The translations under genes were made by a program, and so were the position numbers. This document shows positions 51,601 through 63,620 of a stretch of DNA of 64,000 bases, in pieces. Each line of letters begins with the position of its first letter. Within the stretch, counting starts at the first letter, position 1. The stretch lies in NCBI GenBank assembly GCA_013396995.1, contig VWZP01002845.1, positions 6,285,655-6,349,654 on the forward strand. Direction: 5' to 3'. The stretch comes from Dicaeum eximium. Its lineage: Eukaryota; Chordata; Aves; Passeriformes; Dicaeidae. Below the pieces are notes generated by a model, which ran no database searches, was not told where the DNA came from, and saw only the letters and a program-made list of their open reading frames with translations.

Positions 51601-54600
51601 CCCAGAAACCTTGCAAATAGCATTAGAGTGGTGCTTGGAGATTATAGCAAGTGTATAGTCTTGAGCTGTAACGGGTCATGCTCTTATTCCTTTATATGTC
51701 TCATCTGGACAGCTGAAAAACTTACGTTTGGTGGGTGCTGGGATGATCACAGAGTTAGATAATTCCAAGAGCAGGGAATTCATCAGGGGAAATGGAGCTG
51801 GAAAACTGGCAACCCCAGAAATAGCTTGAGAAGCAGGAGAGTGAGTGTGCAGTAAGGGGCTATGATGGATCCCATGCCATGCTTGCCTGCCTGTGGAAGA
51901 TGAGTACCCACACTTTCCCTTCCCAGCCTGGGCACCTGGCAGTGCTGGGCTGGACTCCAGCCCAGCTGTGACACGAGCACACCTTGGTTAGGAAGGGAGA
52001 GGGGCTCCCTGGCACGCTCATGTAACAAAAGGCAGGATTTAACACTAAGTTTTCATGAATTTGGAGAGGTGAGAGGGGCAGCTCATGTGCCAAAGCAAAC
52101 ATGGACATGAGGAGACACCTGCCCAGCAGACTTAATCATGTTAACATGTAAGACTTACACAAAGAAAACAAACAAGGTTTGTGTTCAAAAGCAGCATTGA
52201 GTTCAGCTGCAGAGATTTTTGTGTCTTTAAATAAGTTTACAACTTAAATCTTGGCTCATAAAGGGCCAAACCTTCATTCGCTTTTCACTCCATCTACCCT
52301 CTCATTGAAGTCAGCAAGAGTTCAGGTGGAGTAAAGCCTGATTAGGCACCAAAGCAAACTTTACTTTGGAAACACATGTCACTTTATTGCTCCACTGCCC
52401 AACTAATGGAGAGTGAGCAAAGCTGTGCAGCACCCTCTGTGCGACAGTAGATTTCCTGTTCCAGAGGGTTTCTCTGTCTTGGAATTGCCAGAGAGCTCCC
52501 TTTGAAAGCAGCTTTTTGGTTTTCTGTCCTGTTATTAATTGGTTGGTGGGCAGGATTAGATTATTTGATACTGAAGAACAGTGTGGCTTTCATGGTTTGC
52601 ATACTTTACAAGGGGAGCTGAAGGAGCTCTCTGGGCTGTTGCAGAAAAGTGCCTACATCGCTGAAGTATTGGGAAGAATTTCTTCAAATTAGTCAGAAAT
52701 CTGGGAGGCGGAGTCTTGTCTGGAACAAAGGTGAAGTGACTGCAGACCTAGCCAGGTATAGCTGCAGTGTGTGTTTGCACAGCGTTTTTCCGTACGCTCC
52801 TTTACTCTTGCTGCTCTCAGACACCCACTGGTGCCGGCCCCTTTCATCTCTGTTTCATAAAACAAGTACTGTGTTTTCCAGTGCACCTAAAACAGCAGCT
52901 CCCCACAGTCTCCCTTGTCTGCCTTCAACAAGGAGGCACGCTGGTGTAGATTCTCTTTCATTTCAGTGCTTCTCACCAAATGTAACCCTGCTGCTTCAGT
53001 GAAAAGTTCATGACCAGCTCTCACCCTGAGAGCAAGTTGTATATCTGTCTTAGCCTTGGTTCTATTTGGTGTGTGAGGGCAGGTGCCTGTCTCATTTCAG
53101 TAGCTGTGTGACCTGGTGGGTAATCAGTGAGCTGACATGGGCACCCATGGAGATTTCCCTGCTCCACAGGTCCCTGGGGAGGAGCAAGAGGGCAACATGG
53201 GAAACCTGCCTTGGGCATGTGGCTGTGCAGAGAACTGAGTGGCAGAGGCTCAGCCTCCCACTAGCAGAAGCAGAGATGGTAAAACACACCTAACTTTTAA
53301 GAAATACATGAATGAGGTGAGGACCTGATCTCCTGGTTCCTGAGGAAGAGGCAAGCTTTTTCATTCAGATCAAGAGGAACAAGGCTTGGGCTTGTTGTAT
53401 TTCAAAGTACTCTGTCTCTGTATTGATGCAGCTCTAGTTACATCTACTGGAACAGGGAGACAATGCCATTAAGGCCCCTGCATCAGCAGGTGCAGTGAAT
53501 CTTATTTGAATCAAACCCAGTCTTGTGCTTTCAGCTGGTTAAACAGCATGGGATGTTTGGAGCCAAATTCTTGTTTCATGAATGTGTTGACTTCGATGTA
53601 TTTACTCAGGATATGCATGACTGTGATCTGAATCCAGCCCATGCACTGAAGCTGAGCATAAAATGAGGTTGAAGAGGGGAGAGGTATATTTTGGGTTTTG
53701 AGGTCTCAGCATCCTTTTTATCAATTTTTCCAGATGTTCTTCGCACAATTTCTGGGAAGGAAAGGCAAGATTTCTCCACCAGCATACACAAGAAAGTGAC
53801 TGGCATATTTACGATTTTTCTTTGCAGCTTTTCTAGTAAAAAGATATTAGACTCCTTTTACTAGCAAAAAGCACATAAAATTATATCAGTGGAGTTTTTT
53901 TTAAATTCTTTGATTCCATATGGTAAACATTGATGTATGGAAGGTAGAAAATGCATAATTTTCTTTTATTCTACACTTGTCCTTTCCTCTCTCCCTTCTG
54001 TCCCATATCAGTAAGGGATCATCACATTGTTTCTTAATTTTAATATGTACTATTTATTTCTGGCATTTCTAACCCCTGTGTGTGAGACACTTGAAATTAC
54101 CAGGTTTGATTCCACTTTGGGGAGGCTGTGGGGCAGAGCTGGGAAGGGGCAGAGGACAGAAAGGGATTCAGAACCTGGCCAGAGGGCTGAAGGGGGAATT
54201 ACCATGTTCCCACTGGCACTGGGGACCCAAGTGCCTGCTTGCTAGTGACAACCAGTTAGAGCTGACATTCCCCTTCTCCAGTGCAATTAATTATTTCCCA
54301 TCCTGGTTGTACCTATCATGTAACCTTGAGGGAGATCCACTGCACAAATAGGGTTAAAGCCTGGTGACCTGGAGAAGGATTTAGAGCTGTGATCAAATCT
54401 GCTATCAAAGTCAAAGTTGATGGAGGTACAGTATTAGAACAAAGGCCAAAATTAAGTTGTAAATTGAAAAGAAAGATTAGGAAAAAGGAACATTACAAGA
54501 TGAGAGTTAAAACTGATTAAGGGGCCAATCTCTCTGATGCCTAATCCTGATTTACTGGGTTGGGCACTGAGGATCTCCACAGGGGAGGGAGGAAGAAATC

Positions 54601-55778
54601 TTCCCTCCAGGCTGCACAGCAGGAGAACTGCTCCATAACAACTGTTCCAGCCTAATGGCTTCAGCAGTCTGCCTGGACCCTGACTCCTCTGCTGGCTAAC
54701 CCAGTCTCAGAAGAGAGGCAGGACAGTCTGCATTCTCCTCTCAGATTTGCAGTAAAGAATAAAGTGCCAAGTTAAGCGTAGCAAGAACAAGAAAACACAA
54801 GTTGTATTAGGTGTTAACTATTTAGTGGACAATTACAAAATACTTAAAAGCTTAAAGAAAGCAATTGGGGGGGGCTTTTTTCAGTTCAACCAAATGTCCT
54901 GGGCTGTGCTCTAAATTGTGTTCATGAAACTTTCAAGATTCAGTTTTCATTGTTGCCCTGAGCTGCTCTTTAGCTTTTCTGTAAAGAAAAGCAAGGAAAA
55001 AAAACTGATAGGAGGAGTTTAGAGTTTTTGAAGACAGAAGTAATCTTAATTTCAGTAAAAGTATGTGAGTGAACTTCTCGTAAACCAGATTCAGATTTTT
55101 AAAGAAATAAGTTCGGATTTTTTAAAAATCCACCCACAAGAACCCCAAACCAGAAAAAAATCTATACACAGAGACCAAGCATGGAAGACTTCACCCTCCA
55201 AGGTGACTATTTCTGAAAAAAATGAGTGAGTAGGAAAAGAATGTTATAATTGCAACTGTATTGCCACCTTATCTGTAAAGGATATGACCAAGCACGCAGT
55301 ACAGTAAGTGCAAAGTGAGGCACTTAGGGACAAGAAGTCGCTGATACCAAAAGGAGGGCAGCAAGCCACACTTAGCCTTTTCTGCCTCTCAGACATTTAA
55401 ATTGGGTCAGTTCCCCTGTTTTGGGAAGGCTGAGGGCAAAACTGGGCAGCTTCAAGTTTTGTTTTAAGTTAGTTGACTTTAGGACGTCTGACAATGATGT
55501 CTGCCTTCCACCCCCACAAAGAAATACATATAAGTGTGCTTAGTGTTTGCAATGCTTGGAAATGGAAGTAACTTTAAGCAGAGAGAGACCTCCATTATTT
55601 TCTTAGGATTGTTGCATTTCAGAGAGGCATGTGATGCAAGCTGATATTTTTAGATTATATTTTTTAAAAGTGCTTGGTCTTTTTATTGTGTGCTCACCGT
55701 GACTGGACACTAGGTGCCCATCAAACCTGCACTGTTATCCCATCTTGGAGCTGGCTGGCATTGGCTCTGTAGGATATG

Positions 55779-55802
55779 GGAGAAGCTTCTGGCAGCTTCT
55801 CC
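55779..55802. repeat. Perfect 9-base inverted repeat with 6-base loop
   Basis: GGAGAAGCT (55779-55787) pairs exactly with AGCTTCTCC (55794-55802) around TCTGGC. The arm shares the AGAAGCT core with the hairpin 1.2 kb downstream, although in a different context. Confidence 0.85.
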
Positions 55803-56969
55803 TAGAAGCCACCCCCGTAACCACCCACTACCAAAACCTTGCTACGTAAACCCAATAGCATTCTAAGTAGTCTTTGAAAGAACTTTAGGAATAATAGTCT
55901 CAAAAATGAAGGCTAGAATGGATTGTCCAAGTGATTTTAGGAATCAAAGAGGATCTGACTTTTCTGCCTTAAGACATTGTTAATGAAAAAAGAAAATGTA
56001 AATCATCTTTGCAAATCATGAAAAGGAAAAGCTTTGTCCTGCTTTTAGTCATGTGACTTTAAGGACCCACTTGAAGAGGATTCTGTGGATTTAGAGTGGA
56101 GAATTTGGCCCCAGAACTCGACATGTGATCTGTGTGTTGCAAATGGGGGCTGGCTGACACTCACAACATGTTCTGGCCTCCATCAGCTGCTGCAGGGTGA
56201 TTCTGCCATGGGTGCAAGGTGGGTAGAGCTGTGAGCACCTGCCCTGTGTGGTGGCTGCAGGTACTCCTTCACACAGACCTCTGGGACACAGAGGGAGAGC
56301 TGCTGATTGCCTGGAGTAGCGTGCTGCCAAGCCAAACCACAGCCTGTGACAGCAGCGTTTCTTCAGGGCTTTGGTGAGGGCCACTCATCCATGGGTTTCT
56401 GTTGATGTGGCTGCTAGGCTGGCTTAATAGTTTCCCAAACCACTCCTTGCCAGCCGTGGTCACACTGGCCCATCTTTGCCTCAGCTGCTCGGCTGGATCA
56501 GCTCCAGTGTTTGGATCCATGTGATGAGTGGGCTGAAAGAAGTGGGGTGGTGTGGGGAGCCCTGCCAGCTCCTGCCACTGACTGGTGAGGGCAGGAGCTG
56601 CTTTAGCCATCAGGCACCACAAGGATATCCATGGAGCTGCTGCTGAAGGTGTATGACACTCTCTTAACCTTTTCACATCCAGGCAGGATAAAAAACTTGC
56701 AGCTGCAATTGGGCTGAGCTCAATATCCCATGTTCTCCTGGACTGGAGAGCCAGCTGCTCTCAGTATGCTCCAAATCAGCCTTGCAGGGCCACATAGCCA
56801 GGTACATTTGATGCTTGTCAGGTGAACATTTGGCTGGATAATGTCAAATACAATTTATAAAGAGGGAAGGCTACCCTGTGGCTTTCACATATGCTTTGGA
56901 AGTACCTGGATGGGAGCTTGTTGCACTGAAGGAGGCCTGGAAGTGCTACACCATGGCAGAGCATAAAAA

Positions 56970-56992
56970 CTCAGCTTCTTTGAGAAGCTGAG
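56970..56992. repeat. Perfect 10-base inverted repeat with 3-base loop
   Basis: CTCAGCTTCT (56970-56979) and AGAAGCTGAG (56983-56992) are exact reverse complements around the loop TTG. In the ATP8A2 pre-mRNA this would form a stable hairpin. It is too short for a microRNA precursor. Confidence 0.85.
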
Positions 56993-59459
56993 CCCTCAGC
57001 AAGGACTTGGTACTCCTTAAATCCTGGCTGGCTGCTGCAGGAGTCACCTCTGACAGGTAACTGCTGGCACCTCCCAGCCTGCAAGTGGCACAGGCAGCGC
57101 TTCTGTCTTCATTCCCCTGTGGTTTGTGCCTGGTGACCCTTTGGTAGTGAGTTTTTATTAATGGCTTGCTGAGTATTTACAGTAAAATGCAAAAGAAGCA
57201 TGGTTCAGGATGTCTATTTTAGCTGGATCCAGAGCGATTAAGGAGCAGTGTTTGTAGACGCTGACTCTGCAAAGAACATGCTGGAGGTTTTTTCGTTGTT
57301 GTTGTTTTACTGTTTATGTGCCTCAGACACTTCCTTGTGAAATGCTCCAGAGATTTCCTTTGATTACATTGCCGCTTCATTATCAGCAATGCCTGTTTGC
57401 CTTTTAAATTAAAAAGACCTCCTACTCTGACCTCAGAGTAAAACATTCCTGCAATCGGGTGCTAGATAACAAAAAATAACATCTCCTCTTTGTGGATCGA
57501 AAGAGAGAAGCTGGCAGAAGCCCCTTGTTGCTACTTTTGCAGTTCTGTAGGAGGGCAGATCCTCTCTGTGATGTCTCTGAAGTCCAAAGGATGGAGATAC
57601 AATGGCTCTCTGAGCCAGTTGGGCTTTTCTTCCACAGCCCTGGGATCTTCTGGGTGTTTCAGCATAGAGTTTTGCTGAACCCTCAGCCTTAGTGTGACTT
57701 GCATTTGAGATGATTTGCATGTTTTAATTTTGAATTCCTGGTCTGAAATAATGTTGTTTTTAATGTTCTCCTTATGCCAAGCCTGTGAGCCTATGCTAGT
57801 TATGTCTCTGCCCACTGTATAACTTCTAACAATTCTAAACTAAAAAAAAAAGACACGTTAAACTGGGGCCTGGGGTGGTTCTGGGGAGTGCCCTCATCCA
57901 GCAGGGAGTATGTGAGGAAGAGCAGTAGTCTCCTCTGGCCAATTACAGAGGAGTGGCCACAGCTCTGCCTGGTGTACAGCTCTCGCTCTTTGTCTGCCAG
58001 GACTTAGATCGATGCTGTAAGCCTTGAAGCAGCGTTATGTTGCATGAAAGGTGAGAGATGGAACTTGTGAATAAATCCTCAGGAATACCTGCCATGTCCT
58101 AGCAGCCAGAGAGGGATCTGCAAACTCTCTTTGCCAGGTGATACTTGGAGAGAAGCCATTGTGCTTGAACCTCTGAGTCTTCTTCAGAAGACACGTAAGG
58201 GAGTTTGAGAGCCAAGAGACTGAAATGAAAATCAGCAGTCTGCTTGTAAAGGATTTGGTGATTAGGATTGATCAAAGCTGGAGAGGTCTGCTTCAGACCT
58301 TTCTTCTTGGTCTTTTTATTTTATGTTGATGTGATTTTCAGTGACAGAAACATGTCAGCAAGAAACAAAGTAAACTTTTCTGTAAGTTACTGTTTGAAAT
58401 GTATGGAAGAGATCAATTATTATGTTTTAATTCTAAAATTTAAAAAGAGAGAGAAGAGTATCCTCTTTTCCCCTCAAAATTTAATACACAGGGCAAGATG
58501 ACAAGGACAGAAACTTCCTTGTCTTCTACCTTGGATTTAGCCACAAGGGATATTTTGCAAAAACTTCTTCTCCCCTCCCTCATTCTTTGCTGTCTCTGCT
58601 GTCAGGGAGAGGGCAACACATTGCAAGATGTTTCCTCCAACAGGAGAATAATGCAGGCCAGCCAGAGTTTCTCAGGCTGTCTTTAGCAGAGTATGTGGCA
58701 GTGGAAGCAAAGAGACTGAACAAGGGTTTACCTGCTGATTCTTTTGAAAATACATATGGATAGGAGGGAGGCTGTGGAGATAAGGACAGAACTTCAGCCT
58801 AAGCCTTGGAGGATTTTCTGATTTAAACCAAGCTGCATGATGATTTACCTGTGGCTGTCACTGCAGAGCAGAAGAACCAGTGATGCTGCACCTGCAGGCA
58901 GTATAGTGAGGGCTTCATAGGTGTTCAGATGAGAGGGAAAACAGCTGCAGCTTTCTTGTCCTCTTTGCTTACCCATGGACACTGAGTATCTTGCACTGGA
59001 GAGCCAAGCTTCTGCCCTGAGTTCCTGGCATGTCTTTGGAACACGGGTAGCAGCTGGGAAATGTGCTTGTGTGCCTTAGTTGTGTCATCTCTAGCAGCCC
59101 TGGTAAGGCTTCAGTAGGTACCTCTGTTCTTCCTTCTGGAAAGGGGAAAAGCAGAAACAAACCAAATAATTTCAAACGCCTGTATCTGACTGAATTCTTC
59201 ATAATCCAGAAGGGGCAGTGAGTTAAAACCAGTGGCAACTGAGTGTATTTGCCTATTTGGTGTGCTTCTGCTCTGTATCTCCTTTAGCAAATGGTAACAA
59301 AACACAAACAAGGATTCAGCTTTTGTAAGAGAAGGAGGGCTCTTTATTTTTTTTTTTTTTTAACTGGGATATGCGTGTGTTTTCTAAGGGAAGATCCAAT
59401 TTTAAGAGACACCTGCATCCACTTTAACCTTCCGGTCTTTGTGATCCCTGCTTTTGCCA

Positions 59460-59700
59460 GCAGTCAATTAGTGGACTCAGGAGAACATTCTGGGTCAAGC
59501 TATACCAAATACCACAAATCCTCATTAACGCTAATTAGTGCTCAGTAGATTAATTGGTGGTGAAGCTCATCTTTTTTTAATTACTTGAGCAAATGAGACA
59601 GCAGGACCTTGTGGTCAGCTTTGAATTATTCTGTTTGTTTTGATGCACCTCATTTGAATGTGTAAAGCCAGATGTTTGTTGCCTAGATTTAAGGGCTGTT
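59460..59700. promoter_or_regulatory. Candidate conserved non-coding enhancer in the B-C intron
   Basis: Dense homeodomain motifs occur in repeat-free sequence: the palindrome CTAATTAG (59531-59538), GATTAATTGG shortly after, and TTTTTAATTACTTGAG at 59573-59588, followed by CATTTGAAT and TTTGAATTATTC words. It lies just downstream of a T-rich run. Regulatory function is inferred from composition only. Confidence 0.3.
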
Positions 59701-62700
59701 TGCTTTTGTGAGGGATGAGAAGAAGAGAATACAAAACTAAATTGAAGGTCTCCGTTGACACCTTAGAGCAATTCAGAATAGGAAGATGGAAGAGTCGTTT
59801 TATTCACAGAATTGAAAGCATTGTTATGAAATAACATGTTGCCTTTAGTTTGCCTTTTGATTTGTCATTCACTTAATGAATTTGTGTGATGTTGCTAGCA
59901 CAGACTTCCAGGCAGGCAGAAGTCATCTTGACTCTCTTATGAAGCCATCACAAAGGTATTCCTGGCCTAAGGTATTCTGCATTATTGATAGCAACTAAAT
60001 CTGATTTTAGCTGACTTGACTAATGATTTTTTTAAATACTTTTTTTTTTTCATAGAAACCCTCAGAATGGAAGTTTTAATAGTTTTTGTTGTAGTCAAGT
60101 ATTTGTTTAGTTCAAATAATTTTGTCTGTGTCCTTTGTCCTTCATATAATTATAGATGCCTCTCCCTTACCCCCTCGGAGGTCACTGACTAACCAGCTAA
60201 AGCACATTTCATTGTCACTTGCCATGTCACTGACTTCCATAAGAATGCGTATTCTATAAGAACAGTGAGTTCTTCCATTCTGACAAAATATTTGAGGTCC
60301 TGAATATGAACACAACTGTCCGGTGTTCAGAGTGTGATCTCATGATCTCTTACCCTTCTGCCTCAATGCAGCTGAAGAAGCCGTCCTTAGGCCCCCGTGG
60401 GAGTGTTTGGGCCCTGGCTCGGAGTCACTAGAAAGAATTAAATCTGAAAATCATGGCTAATGCTTGGGATTGATTTACAAGCAGTATTTCTGTGAGCAAG
60501 GCCTAACCTGTTGCCTATGAGTCCAGTGTTGTCATTACTTTTGCATCAAAGTGTGAGGCAGACGGAGAAGTCTTCATTTGGTTACCTGTTGGCAGCAGGC
60601 AGAAACCTTCTCTGAAAGCAGGGACTTGGTATGACTGCAAACACCTACTAGTTCAGAAAACCACTTCACTTTCCTTTCAGGGGTTTTACTGGGAGGTCTA
60701 ATATTTGTTAGTAAATCAAATACTCATCCAATTCAGAAGAACTGTGTTGCATTGCCTTCTGTGTATTAAAGGTTTATTTTATAGTACTTGACTGGTCTTG
60801 ATTTGCAGTCTATTTAGTCATCCCTCATACTTAAACCACAAATGCTATATTTCTACTGTGAGTTTTTCTCTCTCCATGGATACAATCCAGTATCATTTCC
60901 CAAGTGGGAAAATTGGATGTGACTTCAGTCTTGAACTTGTTGATTATAACTGGCAATATCAAAGATAGCGTAGCTTCGGCATTCGTAGAGCTGCAATGTG
61001 TCACTCCTGTTCAGAGGTCCCTTGACAGCATGCTTTCCTCCACACACTGAATGCAGAAGCCTGAGGAGCTAAGCATTATAGGTCTGCACTTCATCTGCTG
61101 CTGCATGGTAGACAAGCAGATGAAGAATTTTTCCTTGTGCATTTTTCTGCTGTGGCTAATACATTGTCAGTGTAAGAATTTTGTGGCAAATATTGCTTAT
61201 TTGTCCCTTACAATATTGTTGATTGGTTTAAGATTCCTTTTTTAAATCACCCTCCTACTGAGATAGAAAAGAGTCTTCTTACATGTTCTTTACCTGCAGA
61301 ACATAAACAAATATTGCACTTGTGTCATTCCCAGGAGAGCAGTGTGTTCAGACAGTGTTTCACTAAACTAACAAGTTACCTAGCTGCCTCTGCAGTCACC
61401 AGGAGGTTGTACAGTACAGCATCACTGGCTGGCACATGCCCTGGTAGTGGCTGGTTCTGCAGGCTGTCAACTTCCTAAGCAAGGAAGGTTAAAGGTTAGA
61501 GAAGGCTCATGTCTTGCTTTGTGCCTTCCATTGCATCACCCTTACCTGGTGATTCTTTGTAGTACATGTTTTCCATCATGCTGCCTGCTTGGAGCAGGTA
61601 GGAGCTTCTTTCTGTATGTGCTTGATTTTCTTACAGCCAGCAACTGGTCTCGGTTTTTTTAAGCAGTTGGGTCGTCCAAGATTTTTAGAAGCTTTCATGC
61701 TGTAACCCTGGTTTTAATGGAAACCTGTGATCCTTTCTTCTTTGAACACACGCAGATCTCATGAGCCAAGGGTTGTTAGAGTTTTTTTGACAAACTCAGT
61801 TGGAATCAATACTTTTGCTTCAAAATTTATTATCAACTTCTGTTTTATGTTGAGGGAATACTACTGACTGCAGGCAGGGAAAGCAACCTGCCATACCCAT
61901 TGCAGGTGTGATTCTGTGGTGCCAGGGGAAGGAGGGGAAGAGACCAGACCGTGTGTCTGAAAATTCTGAGAGTTTGTAAAGATTTTGAGGAGGAGTCCAT
62001 AGGTTTTACAAGCTTCTAGTTCAGATGTGTGAGCTTGGAGATCACAGGAAAAACAGAAGGATTCCACTCTTTCTTTTGTGGACACTTCATTATGCACTGA
62101 ACAGAGGACTGTGAGCCTGGCTATTACCCTAATGGACTAGTAAGTGCAATATAAGCCTGCATGGCTGGATTACATATTACAGGCATCTCAGAGATTCTTC
62201 AGTTACTTTCCTGATTGAAGTTAGCAAACTGCTTCAGTGAAAGGGAGTTGTTTGTTTAAAACTGTTGTTAGCATGTCGGCAGCAGCAGCTGCGCTTGCTG
62301 GGATTTCCATTTCATACACCAAATGCATGTGAATTTGTAATCTAACCCAAGAAAGGTACCAGCATTGCATTCAGGTGTGTACCCATGTTTGCAGCATAAT
62401 CAGTGGAATTGCTCCTTGTGAATAAAGATGTGAAAGAAAAAGCAGACTGTGAAAATGGAGACACAGTGTAAATGTGGGGTAAATGGGATAAAGGCACTAC
62501 AAGGAGCTGTACCAGCAAACAGATCCTTCTGTGCACTAGCTCCATCTCAGTGTCAGGAATAAGGGTGAGATGGAATAAACAGACCAATTGTGGAGAACTT
62601 TGAACCAAAATAGACGCTAGTATCTTTCTGAAAATAAGCTGATATTTAAGTTACTTGAGGCTCCAGTGCAATGAGATTTGAAGGTCTACATTATTTTAAA

Positions 62701-63528
62701 GCTTCATTGAACTTAGTGGGACTCATATACATAATTAAGTGCTTTGAAAGGTCAGGATTTTAGTCATAATTTTTTAACTCTGGGCATAAAGTTCTTGATT
62801 AAACAAGTGTTGTGTTTTTTTAAAAAATCAAAGTGGAGAGTGCCTGTAATAATTCTTGTAGGTATGCTAAACCTGTTGTAAGCAGCTGTGTTTTTCACCT
62901 TAAGTTTTTATTTTCACTTTTTGTAAATTCAGTAGTAATTTTTTCAGGCCTCTAACAAGAACTGTGTAAACCAAAGAGGTTTTTAATAAAAGAAACTGGA
63001 TAGAAAGGTTTTTTCCATGTGGGAGATGAAAATGAGAGCGTTCTTTAGAAGGCAGAATTAACTATGGGTCCTACCTTTGGTTGCTTCAGGCCATTTTGCA
63101 GGTGTGATAGAAGCTTTCTACCTTGTGCTAAGCTACGATGCTTTGCTCCTTCTCTCGAAGGCAGTTTGTGGATGCTGTGATTCATGTGCATAATACTAAA
63201 GAGAAATCTTCTTAATGTTCCACATCACTCAATGTCAGACTTCTGATATGGTTTGTAATAATTCAGAGGCATCACACATTCAGAAATCACAGTGATGGTG
63301 ATATTAGGGATGAATTGACCAAAAGTAGACTCATACAAAGTGTCCTCAGAAAGGAGGAGTTCTCTTGATAATCTACAGTTTAGAGAAAGAGGAAATTCTT
63401 TTTCATGCTACAACCACCTTTAGTACTGACAAAGTCAAAGCAGCCAAGTGCTTTAAAAACAGTTGACTTTTACCTTGAAATTACCTGGTTACTCACTGGT
63501 GTGTTTTCTCTCTTTCTGTCTCCCTTAG

Positions 63529-63620
63529 CGTGAACGAACGTGACCATTTGCTAAAAAGGCTCGGCAGGAAAACCCCTCCGAGCCTTTTCCGCGCTCATTC
63601 TGTCCAGCAAAGCGTATCAC
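63529..63620 (+). CDS. ATP8A2: ATP8A2 internal exon C (distal cytoplasmic tail, before the last exon)
   Basis: This 92-base exon lies after a strong polypyrimidine tract (ttttctctctttctgtctcccttag) and ends at CAC|GTAAGT. Its first base C joins the AG left by exon B to give AGC (Ser). The next 30 codons read [20 protein letters not shown] and then [10 protein letters not shown], with one base left over. The mammalian ATP8A2 tail has [20 protein letters not shown] at the same place, so identity is high. The basic KRLGRK cluster and the Ser/Thr-rich end fit a regulatory tail. A trailing C is the first base of the codon (His in relatives) that opens the GYAFS-containing final exon, which I do not find before position 64000. 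The exon and its donor flank are unusually CpG-rich for this window. A possible branch point, TTACTCACT, lies about 35-40 bases upstream of the acceptor. Confidence 0.95.

Larger units (their letters stand above)
48269..63528 (+). other. ATP8A2: ATP8A2 intron between exons B and C, GC-AG type
   Basis: The intron is 15260 bases long and starts GCAAGT, ending TTAG. It holds an A-rich tract (48574-48610), two perfect inverted repeats (55779-55802 and 56970-56992), a T15 run near 59347 and an enhancer-like block near 59460-59700. I see no further exon, tRNA or complete mobile element in it. The stretch 49000-55500 shows nothing recognisable. Confidence 0.9.
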
